DNA of 64,000 bases. Origin: an uncultured Oscillospiraceae bacterium. Its GTDB lineage: Bacteria; Bacillota; Clostridia; Oscillospirales; Ruminococcaceae. Each line of letters begins with the position of its first letter. The stretch's first letter is position 1. The stretch covers positions 1-64,000 of the forward strand of contig UQMF01000013.1 in assembly GCA_900542145.1 (NCBI GenBank), read 5' to 3'. Under the pieces are notes generated by a model that saw only the letters and a list, made by a program, of their open reading frames with translations, did no database searches and had not been told where the DNA came from. Below, piece by piece: positions 29,378 to 37,441 of the stretch. A program made the translations under genes and the position numbers.

Positions 29378-30427
29378 TCACCCCAGCACGGACATAATGT
29401 TCATCATCGGTATCATAAGCATGAGCAGTATTGCGCCGATGAGCAGCCCGAGAATCACTATCATCGCCGGCTCGATAACGGCGGTGAGATTCATCAGGCT
29501 TCGCTGAGTTTCCTCGTGGTAGTTGGAACTTATGCGCTTCCACACGCTCTCAAAGCTGCCGGAGGAATACGCCAGCTTCAGCGACCTCGCATACAGCGGA
29601 GGGAGCAGACGGCTGCTTAACACTGCGTCCGGGAAGCTCTCGCCGTTTATGACGCGCTTCTCGCAGTCGCTGTAGCGCTCCGCCACGCGTCTGTCCCGGA
29701 TAAAGCTGCGGATATTTGACCGCATGATCATGTCCTCCGGAGAGATTCCGGCGCTGACGTTAATGCTGACCGCCTTGGTCAGGTCGCACAGGGAAAGCTT
29801 CTCCGCAATTCCGCGAGTGAACGGCAGAGCGGAAGCCAGCCTGCGGACGAATCCTCCGGTCTTTGAAAGCCTGGACAATATCGCGATGACCGCGGAAATC
29901 ACGATAAGCGCCAGCAGAACTATCATTATAACGATACCGGAATTGTAGGCAAGCTCCACGGTATTCTTCACCGTGCCGCTCACGGAGCTGTCAAACTGGG
30001 AGAATATATCCCCGAACATCGGGATAACCATGACCACCAGTACGATCATTACCACCGTCATCATCAGCAGGAGCACCATCGGGTGCAGCACCGCAGAGCG
30101 CAGCGCCCGGCGTATCTCGTCGCGCTCGTCATAGTATTCCGCCAGCCCCCGGAGGACTTCCTCCAGCTTACCGCTCATCTCGCCAACGGAGATCATATCC
30201 GCCGCGTATTCCGGGAATCTCCCCGTGCTGCGCACCGCCGCAGAAAGGGATTCGCCCTTACCCACCGCGCCGGATATTTCCATGCAGGCAGCCTTCAGCG
30301 TGCCCTCCGGGATATCCTCGCACAGGAGCTCAAGCCCGTCCGCAGCCCCGATTCCGGAGCCTATCATCATGGAAAGCTGCTCGCAGATATATTCCACCTG
30401 ACCGTAATCCAGCTTCTTTATTCTCAT
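29378..30427 (-). CDS. Type II secretion F / PilC-like platform protein
   Basis: A 349-aa inner-membrane platform protein of pilus and type II secretion machines. Two T2SSF repeats are visible: residues about 10-130 (EQLSMMIGSGIGAADGLELL, AADMISVGEMSGKLEEVL) and 205-325 (LTKAVSINVSAGISPEDM, ARSLKLAYSSGSFESVW). Each is followed by membrane helices. GGAGGGATT lies just before the ATG. It starts 15 bp after the transglutaminase gene, and the pseudopilin genes and pilT follow, so this is a compact pilus operon. Confidence 0.9.
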   Translation of the reverse strand: MRIKKLDYGQVEYICEQLSMMIGSGIGAADGLELLCEDIPEGTLKAACMEISGAVGKGESLSAAVRSTGRFPEYAADMISVGEMSGKLEEVLRGLAEYYDERDEIRRALRSAVLHPMVLLLMMTVVMIVLVVMVIPMFGDIFSQFDSSVSGTVKNTVELAYNSGIVIMIVLLALIVISAVIAILSRLSKTGGFVRRLASALPFTRGIAEKLSLCDLTKAVSINVSAGISPEDMIMRSNIRSFIRDRRVAERYSDCEKRVINGESFPDAVLSSRLLPPLYARSLKLAYSSGSFESVWKRISSNYHEETQRSLMNLTAVIEPAMIVILGLLIGAILLMLMIPMMNIMSVLG

Positions 30428-30442
30428 ACAAATCCCTCCGGG

Positions 30443-31621
30443 TCAATAGTAATACAGCGCCGAATAATTACCGCTGTCCGAAATGTAGCCGGCGATTTTT
30501 TCCTTGTCCGCCGAACCTGCGTAAAACGTAGCGTCTGCGATGTTGTAACCGTGTCTTGACAGGTACAGCTCCGGAGTAATCCAGCCGGTTTCCTCCGTCC
30601 ATATCTCATTCCACGCGTGGTAGATATTTTCCTTGGCGTAGCCGACCACCAGACGGGTCGGTATATCCTGCGAACGGAGCATTGCCGCCATCAGCGAAGC
30701 ATAGTCATAGCATATCCCCGACCGCTTTTTCAGCACGCTGTCCGGGTCCGGAACATATCCACTCTTCACCGTTGCCGCAAGCTCCCGGTCATAGGTCACA
30801 TTGTCGGTTATCCACGAAAATACCGCTGCGGTCTTTCCGATGGTGCCGGTTTTCCCGGCGCACAGCTGCGCAGCTTTCTCAACGCAGGCAGAGTTCTGAC
30901 TGAACTTTACATATCTGTTCGGATACAGAAAAGGCATTGGTTCGCTCTTTATATTTACCGAGAGCACCTGCTCAAGCACTTTTGTATAGCGGTCGCCCTC
31001 GGTTTGCTCGTATATCTGCACCGTGTATTCGCCGCTGCCGCAGGAAAGTGGGTAGTATTCCGTCACGCCCCCGGTTGGCACATCATGGTCGTATGTATTG
31101 CCGCCGCTCACGATACGCAGCTTCACGCGCTTTCCGCTCTCGTTCCAGCAGACGGATATGTACCCCTCGCCGGAGTTGCTGTAATCCACCAGCACCTTGT
31201 CGTTGCCGACGGTGTCCTTCCCGGGGGAAAGCGGAACTCTCACCTCGGGTATGACCACGTTCACCGGCTCCGGGGCGGTAGTCTGCGCCGTTGCCGAAGT
31301 GGTAGTGACCATAGTTGTAGTCGTGACCTCATGCTGCGGCTCGGATTCTGTCAAGGCAGCTTCTACAGATTCCACCGTGACCGGAACAGGCTCCCGGGTA
31401 GGCTCTGCGGATTCCTCCGTGGTCGGCACAGGCTCCCGGGAATCTGCGGAGAGCACCTCCACGGACACGCTGTCCGCAGTGGATTCCGCAGGAGCAGCGC
31501 TCTGAAGCTCCAACGTTGCCGCCGGAGTGCTCTCCGCGGACTGCGCCGGAATCCCCTCGTCGGCGGCACAGCCGGATAGCAGCGCAATACTCAGCAGCGC
31601 CGCGAATATTCTCTTGTCCAA
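30443..31621 (-). CDS. Lipoprotein with transglutaminase-like domain
   Basis: A 392-aa surface lipoprotein. The start is TTG (31621) behind a full AAAGGAGG. The lipobox LLSGC puts the acylated Cys near residue 18. A long Ser/Thr/Glu/Pro-rich linker (about 20-135) follows. The C-terminal transglutaminase core has its catalytic triad: Cys in RSGICYDYASLMAAML, His in ENIYHAWNEIW and a likely Asp in NIADATFY, the last after an insertion of about 15 residues. Such domains act as proteases or protein cross-linkers. It lies between the CapA-like giant and pilC, so a role in processing or cross-linking surface material is plausible. Confidence 0.85.
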   Translation of the reverse strand: MDKRIFAALLSIALLSGCAADEGIPAQSAESTPAATLELQSAAPAESTADSVSVEVLSADSREPVPTTEESAEPTREPVPVTVESVEAALTESEPQHEVTTTTMVTTTSATAQTTAPEPVNVVIPEVRVPLSPGKDTVGNDKVLVDYSNSGEGYISVCWNESGKRVKLRIVSGGNTYDHDVPTGGVTEYYPLSCGSGEYTVQIYEQTEGDRYTKVLEQVLSVNIKSEPMPFLYPNRYVKFSQNSACVEKAAQLCAGKTGTIGKTAAVFSWITDNVTYDRELAATVKSGYVPDPDSVLKKRSGICYDYASLMAAMLRSQDIPTRLVVGYAKENIYHAWNEIWTEETGWITPELYLSRHGYNIADATFYAGSADKEKIAGYISDSGNYSALYYY

Positions 31622-31652
31622 CTGACCGCCTCCTTTAATTCACAGCAGGTAA

Positions 31653-34600
31653 TTACCTCTGCGCCCTCATATCCCTCAGCAGGATATAACTATCGTCCAC
31701 GGAACTGAATACGCGCCGGCTGCCGTCAGTGATTATCTCGCTGATATATGCGCCAGCCTGGCGGTAGAATTCTTCCTCATAGTGTATAATGTCCACGCCG
31801 CCCAGCGGAAAGCTGTCGGAAGCGTAGAACTTTCTCGAAATGTCAATAACGTAGCAGCCCGTCACGCATGCGAAGCGTTCCTCGCACAGCGAGATGAAGC
31901 GCTTCTTTATCATGAACATCTTGTCGGTTTCCAGCTTGCGCAGCCTGTGATCCAGGTCGATGTAGCTGTCCTTCGGCTCCGACTTTATCAGAATGATATG
32001 CGCGCCGTATTTCTTTTTGAGCATTTCCCCGAAGCGCATTATGGATTCCGCGCAGGATTTCATGCCGCGCCGCTCGAACAGCCAGCACTCCCGGCATTCG
32101 TCCTGGATTCCCTTATAGAAATCCGTGCGGCGGATAAAGTCGTCGGTTTCAAACAGCGCACCGTGGTATTCCGTCATGCGGCAGATAAGGTCGCTGAGAT
32201 CCACTACCACCCAATCGGAATCACTGCCGGCAAGGTCAGCGTCGCCGCTTCTGACAAGGGCGTCCTGGAGTATCCTGCGGCGCCACCTGCTGCCGTTGAA
32301 TGCACCGGTGCCCTCCGGCAGGCTTACGTCCACCGGCTTATCAAAAGCGAGTATTGCAGGCTGCTTGCAGATATAGGTGCCGATATGCGCCCGGCTGCAA
32401 TTCACGGATTCCCTTGAAACGCTGCTGCCCCAGATGTCCACCGTCATTTTCCGCAGGGAGGAAGCGTACCTGCGCATTTGTACCTTCCCTCTCAGCAGGA
32501 ATACCAGCTCCGCATTCTCCTCGTTGACCGCAATGCCGCTCTCGATGGAAAGCAGCCTTGCAAGCTTGCGTACTATGCCGTATTTACCACGGAATGCCGG
32601 CTCATAGAAATCATATGTACGTCCGGTGCGTCCGGCAAGCAGTTCCTGGATTATCGCCGCCGCCCGGACAAGCTCCTCTGCGCCGCTCTCCCCGGCGAAA
32701 AACTCCTCCACGCAGGAAAGCTCGCAGGAGCCAGTACGCCTCAGACGCAGCAGCCTGTCGCGGTTCGCAGCCGCGAATTCCGCGTTGGTGTAGGCTATCA
32801 GCTGGTCGGAGGCAAGCTCCATATCCAGCAGCCAGCCGAAATAGGAGCGCTCGGTCATATTCTCGTAGTATTTCATCACGCGGCTGAACCAGATATTCTC
32901 GTCCGGGGCGGAAATGCAGGTACGTCCACCACCGGAAGTCAGCTCCACCGCCGCACGGTATGCGTCGTTGTAGTACAGCGGCTCGTGGTCATCCGCACCG
33001 TCGCCTGCCGTGAAATAATTTCCGGAAATGTCCACGATGAGCGGTCTGACCTGGCTGATGAAGAACTCCTCCATGTCATGCAGGAACTGGGTCATTCCCT
33101 TTTTGGGGTGGCAGACGCGCAGCTCGCTGTCCTTGGCGCTGTGATTCGTGAACCTGTTCCTGAACAGAATTATCCTTTCGGGCGGCACAACCGCAGTCAG
33201 CCGCTGACAGTACCTTCGCAGAAGCGGCTTCCACACCCGGTCGCCAAACGGCGGATTTATCCTGGTCAGCCTGTCCAGGTGCTCCCGGTAGAATTCCGAC
33301 TGGCGGAACGCCCTGGTATCCGTGAAGAAAAGCGGCTCCTGCCCCGGCTCCCCGGGCAGGATAAAGCACGCGGTTTCCGCTGCCGACAGCAGATCCACCG
33401 CAACGTAATCCGGTCTGACCGCAAGCACTGCGCCGGAAATATCCTTGCTGAGGTCAAGCCGAAGCTTGTCGCCGGCGTCCTCGCTGATGTGCCTTACTCC
33501 GCTGCGGCAGCCCAGGGAGATCTGCGACAGGCGCATTGCTCCCCTGCTGCAGCGGAATCCCTGACCCGTGGCGAAAACCCTGTCCAGCTGCTCGGAGCCG
33601 CACAGAAGCACTCTCGGCTTGCGCGGAATGCACGGCAGCCCCTTTCCGACCGCCGCCCGGGTTCGCTCCAGGGAATCCCTCCCTGCAAGGCTATGCGCCG
33701 GGAACACAGGAATAACCTCCGCGCCGCGCTCCGTGACCTCGGTCATCACCGGAATGCAGGAGCACTTCACCTCAACGCCATCAGCTCCCCGGAATATCTC
33801 CGCCCGGAGTATCACGCCGTCGCGGTTGCCCTCCATCTCGTCCATATCGGAGATGAGATTCCCCAGGGAGTATGCGCAGGGAACCACCCTGCCGGAATAT
33901 GTCTTTATGGTCGTGAACCGCTGCACCATATGTGGGTGGGAACCGAAAATAATATCAGCGCCTGCCTCCGCCATGAAGTGCGCCTCGTTTGCCTGGGCGG
34001 TCCTGACCGCCTGGGAATTCGCAACGCCCCAGTGCATGTATGCGGCGATGAATTCCGCACCGTATTCCCTCGCCTGCTCCACCTGCTGCGCGAAGTATTC
34101 CCGGCTGTAAATACCTGATTCGCTGGTACTGCTGCCGCTGTTGGTTATCATCGTGCAGGCTATCACAGCTATCCGGAATCCGCGCACGTCAAATATCGCC
34201 GGGGAATCCCCCAGGGTGCCGATATTCCGCATTCCGCCGTGGTTTATGGCTGCAACAGTCCTGTTGAACATCTCGACGGAGCAGCTGCGGTTTGCCGCGG
34301 TTATCAGCCCGTGGAATCCTGCTTCCGCCGCCGCCATGATGAACGAAGAGGGAGCATTGCTGTTCGGCGAGCCGTCCTCGTTGCGGCGCTGCTCGCTTTC
34401 GAAGGGCGCCTGGTCGCAGCAGGAATCCTCCAGCACAGCCGCCGCAAGGTCCGCCCCGGAAATTATCCCCCGGATATGCCGGAAGCAGTCGCAGAAGTCA
34501 AATCCGCGCTCTGCTGCGGATTTCTGCATGGAAGCGGTGCACATCATGTCCCCGGCGAACATCAAAACCGCACGGTTCTCCGGACTGGAGAGCCTGCGGC

Positions 34601-35114
34601 CTACCTCCACACGGGTGACGAACTTCTGCATATCGTCGGTGGTTATGGTTATTCTAGCGTGTCCCCGGGATTTTCCGGCGACCTCTCCGGCGGCGTTCAC
34701 CACAGCAACGTCAGTGTTGTCCGAAACGAATACTGCGCCGGGGCGGCGGTTGCCTGCCTCCCAGTATATCTGCGCGGATTCCCCCGGCTCAATGCAGATA
34801 ACGTTCTGCGCCTTCAGCCGTGTGCTTCCCGGGGTGAATTCCACGCGCCGGGAACATGCGCCGAGCACCTCCCTGCCGTTTTCCCGGACAAAAGCGCACA
34901 CCTCCGCCAGATAATGCTTCCCGTTTGTGAATCCGAGTATTCCCTTCTCACAGCCTTTGGAATACCGCGATTTGTACAGTTTGTCCGGCTCCTCCGCCAG
35001 ATAAAAGAACAGACGGTATCCGTCCGCACCGCTCACCGGGTCCCAGCGCAGCACCACTGCGCCATCACGGCCGGCAGCTGCAAATCTCCCGGGTGCATTA
35101 AGTTCAACTGCCAT
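31653..35114 (-). CDS. Giant fusion: FN3-like, BIG2-like, CapA-like, two DUF6270-like domains
   Basis: An 1153-aa protein starting at 35114, where GGAG precedes the ATG, overlapping the upstream gene by 11 bp. In order: an FN3-like module (about 1-90), a BIG2-like module (95-170), a CapA/PGA_cap metallophosphatase-like domain (180-470; GDMMCT, YMHWGVA, GSHPHMVQRF, YSLGNLISD), a first DUF6270/SGNH-like domain (about 510-760) and a second one (about 915-1150; VDIWGSSVSRESV...GGVDIIHYEEEFY). The CapA NNH motif reads ANRSCS, so a usual metal-binding His is missing. There is no signal peptide or membrane segment, unlike normal CapA. It may act in making or modifying a cell-surface polymer; function unknown. 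DUF6270 assignments are by motif. Confidence 0.75.
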   Translation of the reverse strand: MAVELNAPGRFAAAGRDGAVVLRWDPVSGADGYRLFFYLAEEPDKLYKSRYSKGCEKGILGFTNGKHYLAEVCAFVRENGREVLGACSRRVEFTPGSTRLKAQNVICIEPGESAQIYWEAGNRRPGAVFVSDNTDVAVVNAAGEVAGKSRGHARITITTDDMQKFVTRVEVGRRLSSPENRAVLMFAGDMMCTASMQKSAAERGFDFCDCFRHIRGIISGADLAAAVLEDSCCDQAPFESEQRRNEDGSPNSNAPSSFIMAAAEAGFHGLITAANRSCSVEMFNRTVAAINHGGMRNIGTLGDSPAIFDVRGFRIAVIACTMITNSGSSTSESGIYSREYFAQQVEQAREYGAEFIAAYMHWGVANSQAVRTAQANEAHFMAEAGADIIFGSHPHMVQRFTTIKTYSGRVVPCAYSLGNLISDMDEMEGNRDGVILRAEIFRGADGVEVKCSCIPVMTEVTERGAEVIPVFPAHSLAGRDSLERTRAAVGKGLPCIPRKPRVLLCGSEQLDRVFATGQGFRCSRGAMRLSQISLGCRSGVRHISEDAGDKLRLDLSKDISGAVLAVRPDYVAVDLLSAAETACFILPGEPGQEPLFFTDTRAFRQSEFYREHLDRLTRINPPFGDRVWKPLLRRYCQRLTAVVPPERIILFRNRFTNHSAKDSELRVCHPKKGMTQFLHDMEEFFISQVRPLIVDISGNYFTAGDGADDHEPLYYNDAYRAAVELTSGGGRTCISAPDENIWFSRVMKYYENMTERSYFGWLLDMELASDQLIAYTNAEFAAANRDRLLRLRRTGSCELSCVEEFFAGESGAEELVRAAAIIQELLAGRTGRTYDFYEPAFRGKYGIVRKLARLLSIESGIAVNEENAELVFLLRGKVQMRRYASSLRKMTVDIWGSSVSRESVNCSRAHIGTYICKQPAILAFDKPVDVSLPEGTGAFNGSRWRRRILQDALVRSGDADLAGSDSDWVVVDLSDLICRMTEYHGALFETDDFIRRTDFYKGIQDECRECWLFERRGMKSCAESIMRFGEMLKKKYGAHIILIKSEPKDSYIDLDHRLRKLETDKMFMIKKRFISLCEERFACVTGCYVIDISRKFYASDSFPLGGVDIIHYEEEFYRQAGAYISEIITDGSRRVFSSVDDSYILLRDMRAQR

Positions 35115-36822
35115 TTTCTCCGACCTCTCGTTCATGATCAAAAGATTCTCTCAACGCAGCAAGCCTGCCGTAATTCCTGTAAAAGGAATAATAGGCGCTG
35201 CAAAAATGCTGTATGTCGTCTATCCTTATCCTGTAGCCGTCGTGCCGCACGAAGAAAGCCCCCAGCACCGCCGATGGGTATTTCAGGTACATCACATATT
35301 CCGGGTAGCCGTAGCCGTTCAGCATGTATTCCGCCCGGTAGAATATCGTGTCCACCAGCTCCTCCGCGCGGAATTCCGGCAGGTAGCTGCACTCCAGCCC
35401 CTGCTCAGTTATCCGCGAATACATCTCAAACGTGACGCAGAGCAGCTCCAGGTAAGTGTGATAGGTCGTATCCTGCCCGCGTATCCTGCGGAGGTTGACA
35501 TTGGCATTCTTCAGCCCGAAACTCAGGTATCTGTCCTCCGGCAGGTGTTTTGTCAGTTCGTTCATTGAATACGCCACCCAGTGGTCGCGGTATTTCTCAT
35601 ATCCCTCACGGATAAATCTGTCCGCGGCGACCGCGGCGGCGTCCAGCCACTTCCGCTCCCCGGTCAGCCCGTATAGGCGGCACAGCGCAAATACAGCCTC
35701 GCCGTCGTAATACACCGTGCGGAACTTTTCCTTCCGCTGGAGCGTGGGGAATTCCAGCACATGCCAGAAGCTTCCGTCACCCTGGTCGAACATCTCCAGT
35801 ATCCCGTTGCCAAGCTCCCGGCAGAGCTTCGCGTACTTATCGCTGCCGGTGGCGCTCATGAATTCCGTCAGCATGATAACGGCGAGGGCGTTGCCACCGA
35901 CCTTTATCTCACTGCGCGTCTTGTCCGCAAGGAATACCACATTCTCTCTGCCATCGCGATCGGGATATTTCCTGTAGGTATTCCCCACCATATAACCTAC
36001 TGCCTTGATTATCTGGTTGAGGGTGAATCTTTCCCCGGTCAGACGGTAGGCACAGATAAGGCTCCAGATTGCCGAGGAATGCCGCAGGATATTATACCCG
36101 GGTATCTCCAGATGGTCGATAGGGTAGCAGCCGTACTCAAACCGCCCGTCCATTCTGACCTGCATTGAGAGATACTCCGCCGACGTAGTAATGACATCCA
36201 GTGCAGCGCTGTCGGTGAATTCCCCGATGATACGCCTGCCGCAGCGGCTTCCGCTCCCATACAGAGGGAACACCGCGCAGGAATCGTCGCAGAATCTGCT
36301 CTCGCAGTCGAAAAGCGTGACTTCCTCCGGGAATCCGGAGAGAGTGGGCAGTCCGCATTCTGCAAGATACTCGTTCAGGACCGGAAGCTCCAGCATGTGC
36401 TTCTTATAGGATATCACGCGGTTTCCGTTGATCTCCGCCTCGATGAGCGCGCATTCCAGCCGGTCGTCAAAGGCGATTCCGCGCCGGAAGAACTCATTCC
36501 GGCTGGCTGCAATACGCTTTTGAAGCTCCGCAAAAGGAATACGCTCCCGGGACGCCATGACGTCCGCCTTCACCCACACCGGCGCATAGTCGTACCTGCG
36601 GACGAACTCCGCGGACTTTTCGCAGGCGCTCTTCCACGCCTGCTCCGGTGTATTCTCCGCCGCCCGGAATACGAACGCGCGCTCGTTGGTGTCACAGACG
36701 GAAACGAATGCCGCACACAAACTTTCAACATTCCCTGCGGAATTGTCGAAAACTCCGTCTTCCCGGAAGCTCTTTTCCAGAAGGGAGAGCTTCTGCTCAA
36801 GCATATTCTGATACCCGTTCAT
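35104..36822 (-). CDS. Alpha/alpha-toroid (six-hairpin-like) protein
   Basis: A 572-aa cytosolic-looking protein with no signal peptide. Residues about 220-560 have the repeated helix-pair pattern of six-hairpin glycosidases and epimerases: GYNILRHSSAIWSLICAYRLTG, FRTVYYDGEAVFALCRLYGLTGERKWLDAA, and a conserved-looking WVAYSMNEL. The N-terminal 200 residues are alpha/beta and unrecognised. Its stop overlaps the start of the CapA/DUF6270 giant, so the two are translationally coupled and likely work together. I expect a sugar- or polymer-active enzyme; the chemistry cannot be read from the sequence. It is the first gene of the long leftward operon and has its own promoter. Confidence 0.7.
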   Translation of the reverse strand: MNGYQNMLEQKLSLLEKSFREDGVFDNSAGNVESLCAAFVSVCDTNERAFVFRAAENTPEQAWKSACEKSAEFVRRYDYAPVWVKADVMASRERIPFAELQKRIAASRNEFFRRGIAFDDRLECALIEAEINGNRVISYKKHMLELPVLNEYLAECGLPTLSGFPEEVTLFDCESRFCDDSCAVFPLYGSGSRCGRRIIGEFTDSAALDVITTSAEYLSMQVRMDGRFEYGCYPIDHLEIPGYNILRHSSAIWSLICAYRLTGERFTLNQIIKAVGYMVGNTYRKYPDRDGRENVVFLADKTRSEIKVGGNALAVIMLTEFMSATGSDKYAKLCRELGNGILEMFDQGDGSFWHVLEFPTLQRKEKFRTVYYDGEAVFALCRLYGLTGERKWLDAAAVAADRFIREGYEKYRDHWVAYSMNELTKHLPEDRYLSFGLKNANVNLRRIRGQDTTYHTYLELLCVTFEMYSRITEQGLECSYLPEFRAEELVDTIFYRAEYMLNGYGYPEYVMYLKYPSAVLGAFFVRHDGYRIRIDDIQHFCSAYYSFYRNYGRLAALRESFDHEREVGENGS

Positions 36823-36856
36823 GATCTCCCCTCCTGTTCCGGACGCGCTTTTTCTG

Positions 36857-36885
36857 ATTATATCATATCCCGGGGCTTTTGTAAA
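36857..36885 (-). promoter_or_regulatory. Sigma-A promoter of the toroid-CapA-pilus operon
   Basis: TTTACA, 17-bp spacer, TATAAT on the minus strand, 35 bp upstream of the first gene. The next gene downstream gaps are 31 bp or less as far as pilC, so this promoter could drive genes to pilT. Confidence 0.75.
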
Positions 36886-36891
36886 GTACCG

Positions 36892-37026
36892 TCAGATGTC
36901 GATTATATCCTCGTCCTTCTTCTCGCCCTTGATCTCCTTGATTATCTTGTCGGCGGTCTTTGCGCCGACGATCACCGCCGCAAGCAGTGCTGCGCTGCTG
37001 AGGAGCCTGAATATTGCCTTTACCAT
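36892..37026 (-). CDS. 44-aa small membrane protein
   Basis: A short gene with a strong GGAGGTGATAT site before its ATG at 37026. The product has one N-terminal membrane segment (IFRLLSSAALLAAVIVGA, residues 5-22) followed by a charged Lys/Glu/Asp tail ending in EDIIDI. It sits between the alkyltransferase-like gene and the toroid gene; the toroid promoter lies inside its 3' end. I do not recognise it. Confidence 0.7.
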   Translation of the reverse strand: MVKAIFRLLSSAALLAAVIVGAKTADKIIKEIKGEKKDEDIIDI

Positions 37027-37053
37027 GTTATATCACCTCCGTCTGATTATATG

Positions 37054-37371
37054 TCAGAGCCCGTTCCACAAATACCTGTCAAGATCCACGAATCCGTCCT
37101 CGGATACTTCCACGCCCTCGGCACGAAGCAGCTCCGCCTGCCTGTCCGAGCCGCCGAATGCGAACGCAGGCGCAGTCTTTCCGAAGCGGTTCAGCACACG
37201 ATGGCAGGGGATAATTCCCGGCTCGGGATTCGCGTGCAGCGCATATCCCACCGCCCGTGCCCACCGCGGATTCCCGGCGAGCATTGCAATCTGCCCGTAT
37301 GTCGCCACCTTGCCGCACGGGATCCTCCGCACGACATCGTAGATCATTTCAAATACGGATTTATCAGCCAT
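37054..37371 (-). CDS. MGMT-family alkyltransferase-like DNA repair protein
   Basis: A 105-aa protein containing only the DNA-binding/active-site domain of O6-methylguanine-DNA methyltransferases. The active motif PCHRVLNRFG has its Cys intact, so it may be a true methyltransferase rather than the Cys-less ATL type. The helix-turn-helix (GKVATYGQIAMLAGNPRWARAV, in part) is present. GGAGG lies before the ATG at 37371. An in-frame ATG at 37491 falls inside clpX-side sequence and is rejected. It starts just past the clpX terminator. Confidence 0.88.
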   Translation of the reverse strand: MADKSVFEMIYDVVRRIPCGKVATYGQIAMLAGNPRWARAVGYALHANPEPGIIPCHRVLNRFGKTAPAFAFGGSDRQAELLRAEGVEVSEDGFVDLDRYLWNGL

Positions 37372-37403
37372 GGTACCTCCATTCCATTCGAAACAAGCGG
37401 AAT

Positions 37404-37436
37404 ACAAAAAACGGCAGACATCAAATGCCTGCCGTT
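37404..37436 (-). terminator. Terminator of clpX
   Basis: On the minus strand AACGGCAG/CTGCCGTT (8 bp, 11-nt loop) is followed by TTTTTTG, 6 bp beyond the clpX stop. Confidence 0.88.
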
Positions 37437-37441
37437 CCGGA

